A DNA stretch of 64,000 nucleotides from Trebonia sp963822615 (lineage in GTDB: Bacteria; Actinomycetota; Actinomycetes; Streptosporangiales; Streptosporangiaceae), in the NCBI GenBank assembly GCA_963822615.1, contig CAWGIM010000016.1, forward strand, positions 62,001 to 126,000. Direction: 5' to 3'. Positions 49,258 to 57,758 of this stretch are shown piece by piece (the first letter of the stretch is position 1; each line of letters starts with the position of its first letter). Under the pieces are notes generated by a model. That model did not search any database. It was not told where the DNA came from and saw only the letters and a program-made list of their open reading frames with translations. The position numbers and the translations under genes are program-made.

Positions 49258-49339
49258 TGGCAGGTGTTGGGTTCGAACCAACGTAGGCTGAGCCGACGGT
49301 TTTACAGACCGCTCCCTTTGGCCACTCGGGCAACCTGCC
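49258..49339 (-). tRNA. tRNA-Tyr (anticodon GTA)
   Basis: Minus strand: 5' GGCAGGT pairs with 3' ACCTGCC, discriminator A. The anticodon loop reads CTGTAAA, giving GTA. There is a long variable arm as in bacterial class II tRNA-Tyr, and a T-arm GGTTCGAACC. CCA is not encoded. In Streptomyces coelicolor the SLP1 element integrates at a tRNA-Tyr gene, beside a YajQ-family gene; the arrangement here (integrase, tRNA-Tyr, YajQ) is the same, marking a hot spot. Confidence 0.95.
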
Positions 49340-49483
49340 GGGGTACTGCCCCATCAGGGCAGCAGAGAGAAATATAGCGGACAACGCGACTGCTCGCGAC
49401 GTGCGGTCCGCGACGCTCCGGCCGGGGGCGCGCCGGTGCGTCCGATGTGACGGTGGGCACCCTACCCGTCTACGCTGTGGGTC

Positions 49484-49978
49484 ATGCCTAGCGAGTCCAG
49501 CTTCGACATTGTTTCGAAAATTGACCGGCAGGAAGCCGACAACGCGCTCAACCAGGCCGCCAAGGAGATCAGCCAGCGGTTCGACTTCAAGAACGTGGGC
49601 GCCTCCATCGCGTGGTCGGGCGAGGACGGCGTGGAGATCCGGGCCAACAGCGGTGAGCGGGCGAGCGCCGTCCTTGACGTGTTCAAGGACAAGCTGGTCA
49701 AGCGGGGCGTCTCGCTCAAGCACCTCGACCCGGCCGAGCCCAAGGTGTCCGGCAAGGAGTACCGCATCGCGGTCGCCCTCAAGGAGGGCATCTCGCAGGA
49801 CAACGCCAAGAAGGTCGCCAAGATCATCAGGGACGAGGGGCCGAAGGGCGTCAAGGCCCAGGTGCAGGGCGAGGAGCTGCGGGTGTCGTCCAAGAGCCGT
49901 GACGACCTGCAATCGGTGATCAGCCTGCTCAAGGGCCAGGACTTCGACTTCGCGGTGCAGTTCGTCAACTACCGCTGA
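49484..49978 (+). CDS. YajQ-family nucleotide-binding protein
   Basis: A 164-residue YajQ/UPF0234 protein: ESSFDIVSKIDRQEADNALNQAAKEISQRFDFKNVGASIAW at the start, RGVSLKHLDPAEPK and the C-terminal SKSRDDLQSVISLLKGQDFDFAVQFVNYR. Two ferredoxin-like domains that bind nucleotides; cyclic di-GMP binding is reported for some members. Cytosolic. Full length. It is likely part of the conserved chromosome beyond the integration site. Confidence 0.95.
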   Translation: MPSESSFDIVSKIDRQEADNALNQAAKEISQRFDFKNVGASIAWSGEDGVEIRANSGERASAVLDVFKDKLVKRGVSLKHLDPAEPKVSGKEYRIAVALKEGISQDNAKKVAKIIRDEGPKGVKAQVQGEELRVSSKSRDDLQSVISLLKGQDFDFAVQFVNYR

Positions 49979-50009
49979 ACCCGGGCCCGGCCCGGCCCGG
50001 CCCGGGTTC
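49977..50009. terminator. Hairpin between yajQ and the convergent gene
   Basis: GAACCCGGGCC (49977-49987) and GGCCCGGGTTC (49999-50009): 11-bp perfect stem, overlapping the yajQ stop codon. The loop is itself a run of CGGCC repeats. Bidirectional terminator. Confidence 0.6.
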
Positions 50010-50020
50010 AGGCCCGGGCA

Positions 50021-51379
50021 CTAGAAGGTGACGAAGCCGTAGGAGGCAAATCCAAAACCCGGCGGGAACCGCAGAGGGGTGTTCTTCCCGTGGCTCATCA
50101 CCAGCATGCGCAGGCTGTTGGGATCGGCCGCCAAGGGGTTCCCCTTGGCCTTGGTGAGCCACCCGCCGATGAGGGCGTCCCCAGACGGGTTGATCCAGAA
50201 GATTCTCGAATCGTCCACGCCCTTGGTGGCGGTGTTCGTTTCCTGGTAGAAAACCGTCGCCTTGGTGGCGTCGGTCGTCGCCCGCGCGAGCGGGTAGGTG
50301 ACGAAGCTCATGGTCGGGTTGCCGGGCGGCCCGAAGATCGCCTCGCAGCCCACCCTCGTGCCGTCCGCGCTGATCTGGCGGGCTGTCACGCCCAGTTCAA
50401 CGGGCATCTTGGCACAGGCCTGCAGCCGGGTTTGCGAGGGGTACGGGGTCGTCACGTCCCAGACGACCTTGCCGTCGGCCAGCAGGCTACCGGTTGCCGA
50501 CCCGGAGAGATCCAGCTCGCGCACGATGTCCGTGCTGTCCGAGTGGGGCTCGGCCAGGGTCTCGACGGCCAGCTGCCGGTCCTGGTTGACCCACGTCAAG
50601 GCGACCCAGGAGCCGGACAGGCCGCTCGCGGTCCAGCTGCGCACCGGCTGGCCGGTGGCCGTCGAGACGACCTGCACCGCCAGCCGGCCGGACGCGGCGG
50701 GCATCGTCAGCGCCAGTTCCCGGCCCGACCCGGACAAGGCGACCGCCAGCTCGTACGCCACCCCGCCATGCACGGTCAGCGGCTTGACCGGCAGGGAACT
50801 GATGCGGGCGGGGGCCGCGGTCCCGGGGGCGAGCCGGACCTCGTACCAGTGAACCGTTCCCGTTGCCTGGTTCAGGTGCTGGCCGGTGCCGGGGTACGTG
50901 ACAACCGCCGCGGCGAACGTCTGGTCGTCGTCGGCCGCGGTGATGCCCGTGACGAAGCTCGTGGAGTCCCTGGGGCCCGGCAGCGTGAGGTTCGCCAGCA
51001 CCTTCCCGGTGGCGTCGTCCCCCGCCGAGATGTGGTTGGTGCTCGGGCCGGCCGCGACCCAGTAGCGCGGCGCACCGCCGGGCCCGGTCGGGGCGGCCGG
51101 GACCGCCGGGCTGGCGGAAGCGGCCGGCTGCGACCGGGACCCGCCGTGCTGGGCCCCCTGGGCGAGCACCAGGGAGACGGCGACGGCGGTGACCGCCGCG
51201 GCGGCCGCCACCGGCACCGCCCAGCGGACCGGGCCGCGAAACCCGCGGCGGGAACGGACACCGGGCACCAGCCCGTACGGCAGGCGCAGCGGCGGCGCGG
51301 AACGGATCTCCGGGGCGGCCAGGTTCTGGTCGGCCGCCGCCGCCATGGCCGCCCGCACGCGGTCTTCGACTGGGCTCAT
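50021..51379 (-). CDS. Membrane protein paired with an ECF sigma factor (probable regulator/sensor)
   Basis: A 452-residue protein. Short cytoplasmic N-terminus (about 50 residues), one membrane helix at about 48-70 (WAVPVAAAAAVTAVAVSLVLA), an Ala/Ser/Pro-rich linker, then about 350 residues outside the cell with repeated beta-like blocks (propeller-like). Its ATG overlaps the stop of the sigma gene (ATGA), and AAGGAGGAA lies just upstream. This layout is common for the membrane partner of SigE/SASP-type ECF factors in actinomycetes. The N-terminus lacks a zinc motif, so direct anti-sigma action is not certain. Confidence 0.75.
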   Translation of the reverse strand: MSPVEDRVRAAMAAAADQNLAAPEIRSAPPLRLPYGLVPGVRSRRGFRGPVRWAVPVAAAAAVTAVAVSLVLAQGAQHGGSRSQPAASASPAVPAAPTGPGGAPRYWVAAGPSTNHISAGDDATGKVLANLTLPGPRDSTSFVTGITAADDDQTFAAAVVTYPGTGQHLNQATGTVHWYEVRLAPGTAAPARISSLPVKPLTVHGGVAYELAVALSGSGRELALTMPAASGRLAVQVVSTATGQPVRSWTASGLSGSWVALTWVNQDRQLAVETLAEPHSDSTDIVRELDLSGSATGSLLADGKVVWDVTTPYPSQTRLQACAKMPVELGVTARQISADGTRVGCEAIFGPPGNPTMSFVTYPLARATTDATKATVFYQETNTATKGVDDSRIFWINPSGDALIGGWLTKAKGNPLAADPNSLRMLVMSHGKNTPLRFPPGFGFASYGFVTF

Positions 51380-51930
51380 GATTCCTCCTTGAGTACGCGG
51401 CCGAGCGCGGCGATGGCGCGGGACACGGACGATTTCACGGTGCCGGGGCTGACGCCCATCACGCGGGCGGTCTCGTCGATGCTGAGGCCGAGGTAGTACC
51501 GCAGCGTCAGCGCCTCCCGCTGCCGCCCGGCCAGGCCGCGGACTGCGTCGATGACCTCCTGGTGCTCCTCCGACAGCAGGACGGCCGACTCGGCCGACTC
51601 GAAGGCCGGCCACCCGTCGCGGGCGGCCGCCGCGCGGTCCCGGCGGTCCCGGCGGGCCTGGGCGCGGCGGGCGCCCCGGCAGCCGTTGAGCACGCTGGAC
51701 CGGACGTAAGGAAGCGCATTGGCCGGGTCGTCGAGCCGGCCCCAGTTCCGGTAGAGGCCGGCGAACGCGTCCTGCACGACGTCCTCGGCCGCGCCGCGGT
51801 CCCGCAGGATGACGAACGCCATCCTGATCAGGCTGACGCCCTGGGCGGCGTACAACGCGGTCACGCCCTCGTCGGCCCGGGTGCGCGGCCCGGGGTGCGC
51901 AGGTGATGTGCTGGTGTCCAAGAAGTCCAC
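51376..51930 (-). CDS. ECF sigma factor (SigE/SASP-type)
   Basis: A 184-residue ECF factor: region 2 VSLIRMAFVILRDRGAAEDVVQDAFAGLYRNW (about 30-60), region 4 LAGRQREALTLRYYLGLSIDETARVMGVSPGTVKSSVSRAIAALG (about 130-175). The start is uncertain. GTG 51930 gives a leader similar to relatives, but no ribosome-binding sequence is clear. Coupled by 4-base overlap to the membrane protein gene downstream. Confidence 0.87.
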   Translation of the reverse strand: MDFLDTSTSPAHPGPRTRADEGVTALYAAQGVSLIRMAFVILRDRGAAEDVVQDAFAGLYRNWGRLDDPANALPYVRSSVLNGCRGARRAQARRDRRDRAAAARDGWPAFESAESAVLLSEEHQEVIDAVRGLAGRQREALTLRYYLGLSIDETARVMGVSPGTVKSSVSRAIAALGRVLKEES

Positions 51931-51992
51931 GATTGAAAGATGCCGCCCGGTGCCGCCGGTTGCCCCCGGGGCGAAGAATTCTTGTCCGGCCG

Positions 51993-52754
51993 CTAGCGGC
52001 CGGACAGGGCCTCCAGGCGGCGGACCCGCTCGCTGGTCGGCGGGTGGGTGCTGAGCATCCCGCCGAGCCCGTCGGGCGGGAACGGGTGGGCGATCATCAG
52101 GAGGCTGGCGGCGGCCAGCGTGCCGCGCGGGCGCAGCGGGTGCGCGGTGGCGGCCGCGTCGATCTTGCGCAGCGCGCTCGCCAGCGCGAGCGGGTCGCCG
52201 GTGAGCAGCGCGCCGTCGATGTCGGCGCCGTACTCGCGGCCGGCCGGCGCGGTGATGCGCAGCTGCAGGGCGATGAGCGGGCAGGACGCGAGCAGTGCGG
52301 CCAGTCCGGCCGACCAGGACGCGACCGCGACGTCCCGCCGGGTGACGTGGGCCAGCTCGTGGGCGAGGACCGCCCGCAGCTCGGCCGCGGACAGCAGGCT
52401 CAGCAGCCCCTCGGTGCAGCACACGGCGGCCGTGCGGGCGCTGTAGCCGATGGTCAGGATGTTGGGCTGGGCGGCGGGGGACACGAACAGCCGCGGCACC
52501 GGCAGCCGGGCCGACCGGGCCAGTTCACGGACCACCCGGTACAACCCGGGGCGCTCCACCTCACTGACGGGCCGTGCGCGGAGGGCAGCAAGCACCTTCC
52601 GTTCGGAATGAAAATAACTGATCCAGCCGAGGGCGGCCAGCAGCGCGCAGAGGGTGGCCGCGCCGACCAGCCCGAGCCACAGCGAGGCGCCGGTGAGCAG
52701 CAGCGCGCACAGCGCGGCGGCGAACGCCACCGAGCGCAGTACGTAGCAGCGCAC
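51993..52754 (-). CDS. M48-family metallopeptidase (HtpX-like)
   Basis: A 253-residue membrane protease. Two hydrophobic N-terminal segments (about 5-45), then RLPVPRLFVSPAAQPN, zinc site HELAH (about residue 130) and the third ligand Glu in REYGAD. HtpX-type proteins degrade damaged membrane proteins under stress. GTG 52754 with GGAGGAGGGG upstream is a better start than the in-frame site at 52850. It lies 62 bases upstream of the ECF sigma gene on the same strand, so it may be regulated with it. Confidence 0.85.
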   Translation of the reverse strand: MRCYVLRSVAFAAALCALLLTGASLWLGLVGAATLCALLAALGWISYFHSERKVLAALRARPVSEVERPGLYRVVRELARSARLPVPRLFVSPAAQPNILTIGYSARTAAVCCTEGLLSLLSAAELRAVLAHELAHVTRRDVAVASWSAGLAALLASCPLIALQLRITAPAGREYGADIDGALLTGDPLALASALRKIDAAATAHPLRPRGTLAAASLLMIAHPFPPDGLGGMLSTHPPTSERVRRLEALSGR

Positions 52755-53103
52755 CTCGACCCCTCCTCCGCATGACACTAACGTCACCTGCGCCGCCCCG
52801 CACCTGCTGCCTTCCGCAACGCCGCGGAGCAGGCCTGCCACCCCGTTCAACGGACGGGCACGCCGTCAGGTTTCCGCACGTCACAACGCGTTTCGGCGGC
52901 AACCCGGCCGATCCTGCCGCTACCGTGAAGTCGCTGATGGCAGGGGGAAACAGGCATAAAGTATGCGCGGGTGAGACGCATCACACGATCCAAGGGCACC
53001 CGTGAACCAGTAAACTTTAACTCGTCCTAACTCACGCCCCCGGCCGTAGGGGTGGTGCTGAAGCAAGGGCGCCGGCCCGGCGTGCCATAGGAGGCTTTGC
53101 GCT
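52755..53103. other. Divergent upstream region of the protease and korA
   Basis: Holds the divergent control signals for the M48 gene and korAB, but no promoter convincing enough to name. AGGAGG at 53089-53094 is the korA ribosome-binding site. No gene is seen. Confidence 0.5.
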
Positions 53104-54966
53104 GTGACCAAGCAGGTCCAGGAGCTTGACCACGTAATCATCCGGTTCGCCGGAGACTCCGGTGACGGAATGCAGCTCACCGGGGACAGGTTCACCCAGG
53201 AGACCGCGGTCTTCGGGAACGACCTGTCGACCTTTCCCAACTTCCCGGCCGAGATCCGCGCCCCCGCCGGGACGCTGCCCGGCGTGAGCAGCTTCCAGCT
53301 GCACTTCGCCGATCACGACATCCTCACCCCGGGCGACGCGCCCGACGTGCTGGTGGCGATGAACCCGGCCGCGCTCAAGGCCAACCTCAAGGACCTGCCG
53401 CGCGGGGCCGACCTCATCGTCAACACCGACGAGTTCACCAAGCGCAACCTGACCAAGGTCGGGTACGCGGCGAACCCGCTCGAGGACGGCTCGCTTGAGC
53501 AGTACGCCCTGCACCCGGTCCCGCTGACCTCGCTGACCGTCAAGGCGCTGGAAGACCAGGACGTCACCCGCAAGGACGCCGAGCGGGCGAAGAACATGTT
53601 CGCCCTCGGCCTGCTGTCCTGGTTGTACGGACGGGGCACCGACGGCACGCTGTCCTATCTCGAGGCCAAGTTCGGCAAGAAGCCGGAGATCTACAAGGCG
53701 AACGTCACCGCCTTCCAGGCTGGCTGGAACTACGGCGAGACGACCGAGGACTTCGCGGTCAGGTACGAGGTCAAGCCGGCTCCGATCAAGCCCGGCCGCT
53801 ACCGGAACATCACCGGCAACCTGGCGCTCGCCTACGGCCTCATCGCGGCCGGCCAGCTGACCGGGCTGCCGCTGTTCCTCGGCTCCTACCCGATCACCCC
53901 GGCCTCGGACATCCTGCACGAGCTGTCCAAGCACAAGAAGTTCGGCGTGCGCACGTTCCAGGCCGAGGACGAGATCAGCGCGGCCTCGTCGGCGCTCGGG
54001 GCGGCGTTCGGCGGCTCGCTGGCGGTGACCACCACCTCCGGCCCGGGCATGCTGCTCAAGGCGGAGACGGTCGGCCTGGCGGTCTCGGTCGAGCTGCCGC
54101 TGCTGGTGGTGGACGTGCAGCGGGCAGGCCCGTCGACCGGCATGCCGACCAAGACCGAGCAGACCGACCTGCTGATGGCGCTGTACGGGCGCAACGGCGA
54201 GTCGCCGGTCCCGGTGATCGCGGCGCAGAGCCCGTCCGACTGCTTCTTCGCGGCGATCGAGGCGGCCCGCATCGCGGTCACCTACCGGACGCCGGTGATC
54301 CTGCTGTCCGACGGCTACCTGGGCAACGGCTCCGAGCCGTGGCGCATCCCCGACGTGGCCGAGCTGCCCGACCTGTCGGGCGCTCCCGCCTTCGCGACCG
54401 AGGCCGACAAGCCGGCCGACGGCTCGGACTTCCTGCCGTTCACCCGCGACCCGCGGACGCTGGCCCGCCCGTGGGCGATCCCCGGCACGCCCGGCCTCGA
54501 GCACCGCATCGGCGGCATCGAGAAGGCCGACGGCGCCGGGACCATCTCCTACGACCCGGACAACCACGACCTGATGGTGCGCACCCGGCAGGCGAAGGTC
54601 GACGGCATCGCCAGCTCGATCCCGCCGCTCGAGGTGGACGACCCGTCCGGCGCGGCCCGGCTGCTGGTGCTCGGCTGGGGCGGGACCTTCGGCTCGATCG
54701 GCGCCGCGGTGCGCAAGGCGCGCCAGGAAGGCCACCAGGTCGCCCAGGCCCACCTGCGCCACCTCAACCCGTTCCCGTCGAACCTGGGCGAGGTGCTCCG
54801 CAAGTACGACAAGGTGCTGGTCCCCGAGATCAACCTGGGGCAGCTGGCGCTGCTGCTGCGCGGCAAGTACCTGGTCGACGTGATCTCCTACAACCGCGTC
54901 CGCGGGCTGCCGTTCACCGCGGCCGAGCTCGCCGAGGCGATCGAGGAAGTGCTCTCCCATGAGTGA
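53104..54966 (+). CDS. korA: 2-oxoglutarate:ferredoxin oxidoreductase, alpha subunit (gamma-alpha fusion)
   Basis: A 620-residue subunit. N-terminal gamma-type domain (about 10-190, FAGDSGDGMQLTGDRF) fused to the alpha domain (about 230-600, GSYPITPASDILHEL, TTTSGPGMLLKAE, QRAGPSTGMPTKTEQTDL). With KorB it converts 2-oxoglutarate and CoA to succinyl-CoA, CO2 and reduced ferredoxin. GTG start 53104 with AGGAGG 9 bases upstream. It overlaps korB by 8 bases. Such KorAB pairs are conserved in aerobic actinomycetes. Confidence 0.94.
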   Translation: MTKQVQELDHVIIRFAGDSGDGMQLTGDRFTQETAVFGNDLSTFPNFPAEIRAPAGTLPGVSSFQLHFADHDILTPGDAPDVLVAMNPAALKANLKDLPRGADLIVNTDEFTKRNLTKVGYAANPLEDGSLEQYALHPVPLTSLTVKALEDQDVTRKDAERAKNMFALGLLSWLYGRGTDGTLSYLEAKFGKKPEIYKANVTAFQAGWNYGETTEDFAVRYEVKPAPIKPGRYRNITGNLALAYGLIAAGQLTGLPLFLGSYPITPASDILHELSKHKKFGVRTFQAEDEISAASSALGAAFGGSLAVTTTSGPGMLLKAETVGLAVSVELPLLVVDVQRAGPSTGMPTKTEQTDLLMALYGRNGESPVPVIAAQSPSDCFFAAIEAARIAVTYRTPVILLSDGYLGNGSEPWRIPDVAELPDLSGAPAFATEADKPADGSDFLPFTRDPRTLARPWAIPGTPGLEHRIGGIEKADGAGTISYDPDNHDLMVRTRQAKVDGIASSIPPLEVDDPSGAARLLVLGWGGTFGSIGAAVRKARQEGHQVAQAHLRHLNPFPSNLGEVLRKYDKVLVPEINLGQLALLLRGKYLVDVISYNRVRGLPFTAAELAEAIEEVLSHE

Positions 54967-56023
54967 AGTCAAGGACATCCCGAACGGGGGGCACCGCTTC
55001 CGCTCCCTCACGCTGGTCCCGCAGGAAGCCGGCCTGGCGGCCAAGGACTTCAAGTCCGACCAGGAAGTCCGCTGGTGCCCCGGCTGCGGTGACTACGCGA
55101 TCCTGGCCGCCTTCCAGGCGTTCCTGCCCGAGCTGCAGGTGCCGCGGGAGAACGTGGTCGTCGTCTCCGGCATCGGCTGCTCGTCCCGGCTGCCGTACTA
55201 CGTGTCCTCCTACGGCATGCACTCCATCCACGGCCGCGCGCCGGCCATCGCCAGCGGGCTGGCGTCGTCCCGGCAGGACCTGTCGGTGTGGGTGATCACC
55301 GGCGACGGCGACGCCCTGTCGATCGGCGGCAACCACCTGATCCACGCGCTGCGGCGGAACGTCAACATCAAGATCCTGCTGTTCAACAACCGGATCTACG
55401 GGCTGACCAAGGGCCAGTACTCGCCCACCTCGGAGCAGGGCAAGGTCACCAAGTCGACCCCCTTCGGGTCGCTCGACCACCCGTTCAACCCGGTGTCGCT
55501 CGCCCTCGGGGCCGAGGCCTCGTTCGTGGCCCGCTCGGTTGACTCCGACCGCAAGCACCTGCTGTCGGTGCTGCGGGCGGCGGCCGACCACAAGGGCTCC
55601 GCCTTCATCGAGATCTTCCAGAACTGCCCGATCTTCAACGACGACGCGTTCGCGCCGATCAAGGAGCCGAAGGCACCCGGCCTCATCCGGCTGGCACACG
55701 GCGAGCAGATCAGGTTCGGCCCCGAGGGCTCGCTCGGCCTGACCTACGGTGACCACGGGTCGATCCAGTCGGTGATCGCCTCCTCGGTGCCGGAGTCCGA
55801 GCTGATCGTGCACGACGCGACGCTGGACGACCCCTCCTACGCGTTCGCGCTGTCCCGGCTGGACAGCTACGACTTCACGCACACCCCGGTGGGCGTGTTC
55901 CGCGCGGTGGAGCGGGGCTCCTACGACGACGCGATGGCGGCCCAGCTTGACACCGCCCGCGCCAACGGGGTCGGCGACCTGGCCAAGCTGCTGGCGGGCA
56001 GCGACACCTGGGAAGTGAGCTGA
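54959..56023 (+). CDS. korB: 2-oxoglutarate:ferredoxin oxidoreductase, beta subunit
   Basis: A 354-residue subunit that binds thiamine diphosphate. CPGCGDYAILAAF (about residue 40) and GIGCSSRLPYY (about 77) carry conserved cysteines of the iron-sulfur cluster. GDGDALSIGGNH...LFNN (about 115-145) is the ThDP/Mg motif. Works with KorA. The start codon lies within the end of korA, so they are translated together. A strong hairpin at 56048-56080 ends the operon. Confidence 0.94.
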   Translation: MSEVKDIPNGGHRFRSLTLVPQEAGLAAKDFKSDQEVRWCPGCGDYAILAAFQAFLPELQVPRENVVVVSGIGCSSRLPYYVSSYGMHSIHGRAPAIASGLASSRQDLSVWVITGDGDALSIGGNHLIHALRRNVNIKILLFNNRIYGLTKGQYSPTSEQGKVTKSTPFGSLDHPFNPVSLALGAEASFVARSVDSDRKHLLSVLRAAADHKGSAFIEIFQNCPIFNDDAFAPIKEPKAPGLIRLAHGEQIRFGPEGSLGLTYGDHGSIQSVIASSVPESELIVHDATLDDPSYAFALSRLDSYDFTHTPVGVFRAVERGSYDDAMAAQLDTARANGVGDLAKLLAGSDTWEVS

Positions 56024-56047
56024 CCCCGGCTACTCAACCGCACCTCG

Positions 56048-56080
56048 GCGGCCCCGCGCGGTAACACCGCGCGGGGCCGC
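56048..56080 (+). terminator. korAB terminator
   Basis: GCGGCCCCGCGCGGT (56048-56062) and ACCGCGCGGGGCCGC (56066-56080): 15-bp perfect stem with a 3-base loop, 24 bases after the korB stop. Confidence 0.8.
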
Positions 56081-56248
56081 TGTGCGTTCGCGGCTATACC
56101 TGTGCGTGTTTGGATCATCACTTTGGGTAATAAGTAGAAAGAGACAAGCAGCTTGTCGCCATTGCTCAACTTGCCCCGTTTGCGACCACGGTGCGGGTAT
56201 TCTGAGCGGTGCCAGAGACAAGGACAGCCTTTTTTTAACGGAGATGCG

Positions 56249-57004
56249 ATGCTCGGACCTTGGTCAAAAGACGTACCGGCGCTCGCCGAGGAGTACAAGA
56301 ACGGTGACCCGTTCCCGTTGGTGGTAATCGACGGGTTCCTCGAGGAGGACTTCGCGAACCAGCTGGTGGCGGAGTTCCCGTCCGTTGATGACATGGCCCA
56401 CTCGAAGGACTACATCTTCGGCGACAAGCGGGAAGAGGCCGACTTCGCGAAGGCCGGCCCGGCCGCCAAGGCCTACCACGATTACCTCCTGTCGGATGAG
56501 TTCGCCCAGGTCGTGAGCACGATCACCGGCGGCCGCAAGCTGTTCATGGACACCTCGTTCCACGGCGGCGGTTTCCACCAGGGCGGCGACGGCAGCCACC
56601 TGGACACCCACGTGGACTTCAACATCCACCCGAAGCACGATGACTGGCTGCGGGTGCTGAACGTGCTGCTGTACCTGAACAAGGACTGGCAGCCCGAGTG
56701 GGACGGCGCCCTGCTGCTGCGCACCGACCCGGCCAACGAGCCGCGCGCCATCGCCCCGTTGTTCAACCGGGCGGTGTTCATGCTCACCAGCGACAACACC
56801 TTCCACGGCTACCGGAAGATGTCGCTGCCTGAGGGCGTCACCCGCAAGTCGATCGCGGGCTACGCCTACGAGCTGATCCCGGTCGGCAGCCTCAAGACCC
56901 GCACCACCTCGTGGGCGCCCGAGGACGGCGGCGTGGTCAAGAAGACCCTGGCCAAGTACTGGACCGACCTCAACGCGGTCAAGAACAAGGTCGTCCGCAA
57001 GTAG
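56249..57004 (+). CDS. 2OG-Fe(II) oxygenase (prolyl hydroxylase-like)
   Basis: A 251-residue double-stranded beta-helix oxygenase. Iron ligands: the H-x-D in DTHVDF (about residue 128) and distal His in FHGYRK (about 188). The Arg/Lys that holds 2-oxoglutarate is probably in GVTRKSIAGY. It resembles the bacterial P4H-like proteins that act on proteins or sugars. ATG 56249 with CGGAG upstream; a longer frame from 56153 has no such support. It may sit near korAB only by chance, although both use 2-oxoglutarate. Confidence 0.85.
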   Translation: MLGPWSKDVPALAEEYKNGDPFPLVVIDGFLEEDFANQLVAEFPSVDDMAHSKDYIFGDKREEADFAKAGPAAKAYHDYLLSDEFAQVVSTITGGRKLFMDTSFHGGGFHQGGDGSHLDTHVDFNIHPKHDDWLRVLNVLLYLNKDWQPEWDGALLLRTDPANEPRAIAPLFNRAVFMLTSDNTFHGYRKMSLPEGVTRKSIAGYAYELIPVGSLKTRTTSWAPEDGGVVKKTLAKYWTDLNAVKNKVVRK

Positions 57005-57029
57005 CTCGCACCGCACGTAGCTTGCACCG

Positions 57030-57070
57030 CTGAGGTGCTGGTCAGGCCAGGAGCCCGGCCAGCACCTCAG
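57030..57070. terminator. Hairpin between convergent genes
   Basis: CTGAGGTGCTGG (57030-57041) and CCAGCACCTCAG (57059-57070): 12-bp perfect stem. The right part covers the last codons of the minus-strand gene. Bidirectional. Confidence 0.65.
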
Positions 57071-57758
57071 TCATTTCCCGGCCGCGCAGGCTGGCCGGCG
57101 CCAGCTCCCCGTTAGCGTCGGCCCGGGAGAACGCGTGCAGCTGGCCGTCCCGGCGCGCCAGCACCAGGTCGGTGCTGCTGTCGGCGGTCTCCGCGGTACC
57201 CACGGCGGTGTACCGGGTGACGGTGACCAGCGCCGAGCGCTCGGCCGCGGCCAGCACCGCGTCCAGGCCGGCCTCGCGTCCCGGGTCAGCCGCCCGCCCG
57301 CGCGGCAGCCACTCGGCCAGCAGCTTCAGCGCCTCGCCGCGCTTGCGCAGGCTGATCTCGTGCACGCCGAGCGCGTCGATGCGCACCATCATGGTGATCG
57401 GCTCCGGCTGCGGCAGCAGCAGCACCCGCCACGGCTCCCCCGGGCTCGTCCCGGTCACCCGGGCGTCAAGCACCAGCCGCGCCCGCTGCTGGAAGGCGGC
57501 CGCGATACCCAGGTCACCGCGTACCTCGACCTGCTCGGCGGCGGCCCCGGCGACCAGCAGCTTCCGCGCCGCCAGGGAGCGGACCGCCTCCGCCAGCACC
57601 GCGTCCGAGGGGCGCTCGGCCAGGAAGTCCACGATCGCGTCTACCGCGGTCAGCTCGGCCACGGTATAGGCGCCCAGTTCCACCGGCCCGGTCGCGACCA
57701 GGCTCACGATCGACGCGACCAGGCCCTCCGGCACGGCCGCGGTGCCGATCACGCTCAT
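57042..57758 (-). CDS. Uncharacterised protein (three-gene operon, last)
   Basis: A 238-residue soluble protein of unknown function. It opens with helices (EGLVASIVSLVATGPVELGAYTVAELTAVDAIVDFLAE), followed by beta strands (RARLVLDARVTGTSPGEPWRVLLLPQPEPITMMVRIDALGVHEISLR), and ends with a helix. There is no signal peptide or catalytic motif. ATG 57758 overlaps the upstream stop (ATGA), so it is translationally coupled. Conserved neighbours suggest a three-protein unit, but I do not recognise the family. Confidence 0.6.
   Translation of the reverse strand: MSVIGTAAVPEGLVASIVSLVATGPVELGAYTVAELTAVDAIVDFLAERPSDAVLAEAVRSLAARKLLVAGAAAEQVEVRGDLGIAAAFQQRARLVLDARVTGTSPGEPWRVLLLPQPEPITMMVRIDALGVHEISLRKRGEALKLLAEWLPRGRAADPGREAGLDAVLAAAERSALVTVTRYTAVGTAETADSSTDLVLARRDGQLHAFSRADANGELAPASLRGREMTEVLAGLLA

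Larger units (their letters stand above)
47552..49291 (+). pseudogene. Tyrosine integrase next to tRNA-Tyr, two frameshifts
   Basis: Three frames read consecutively as one site-specific integrase. GTG 47552 to about 47760: N-terminal arm-binding domain (FEVRWQAAGRSRSKSFITRKLADCYRAELV). About 47765-48088: core-binding domain (EPATVTWYQQATEYAAMKWPSL to LRTALEALT). 48089 to the end: catalytic domain with the first Arg in ALRPEEAVALR, the DLRHA box and the Tyr in LTIYTHCI. Shifts fall at about 47760 and 48088. After about residue 215 of the last frame it reads through att-like sequence, the tRNA terminator and into the tRNA gene, so the true protein probably ends before that. Related to SLP1/pSAM2-type integrases that use tRNA genes. 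Confidence 0.82.

Noticed and set aside
49258..49291. Integrase C-terminus ending CWVRTNVG as real protein
   Set aside because: Those codons are antisense to tRNA-Tyr and its 3' flank; such endings are common artefacts of frames running into tRNA genes.
53032..55053. 673-aa minus-strand frame opposite korA
   Set aside because: The complement of an unmistakable KorA gene; low-complexity Gly/Arg/Val-rich translation.
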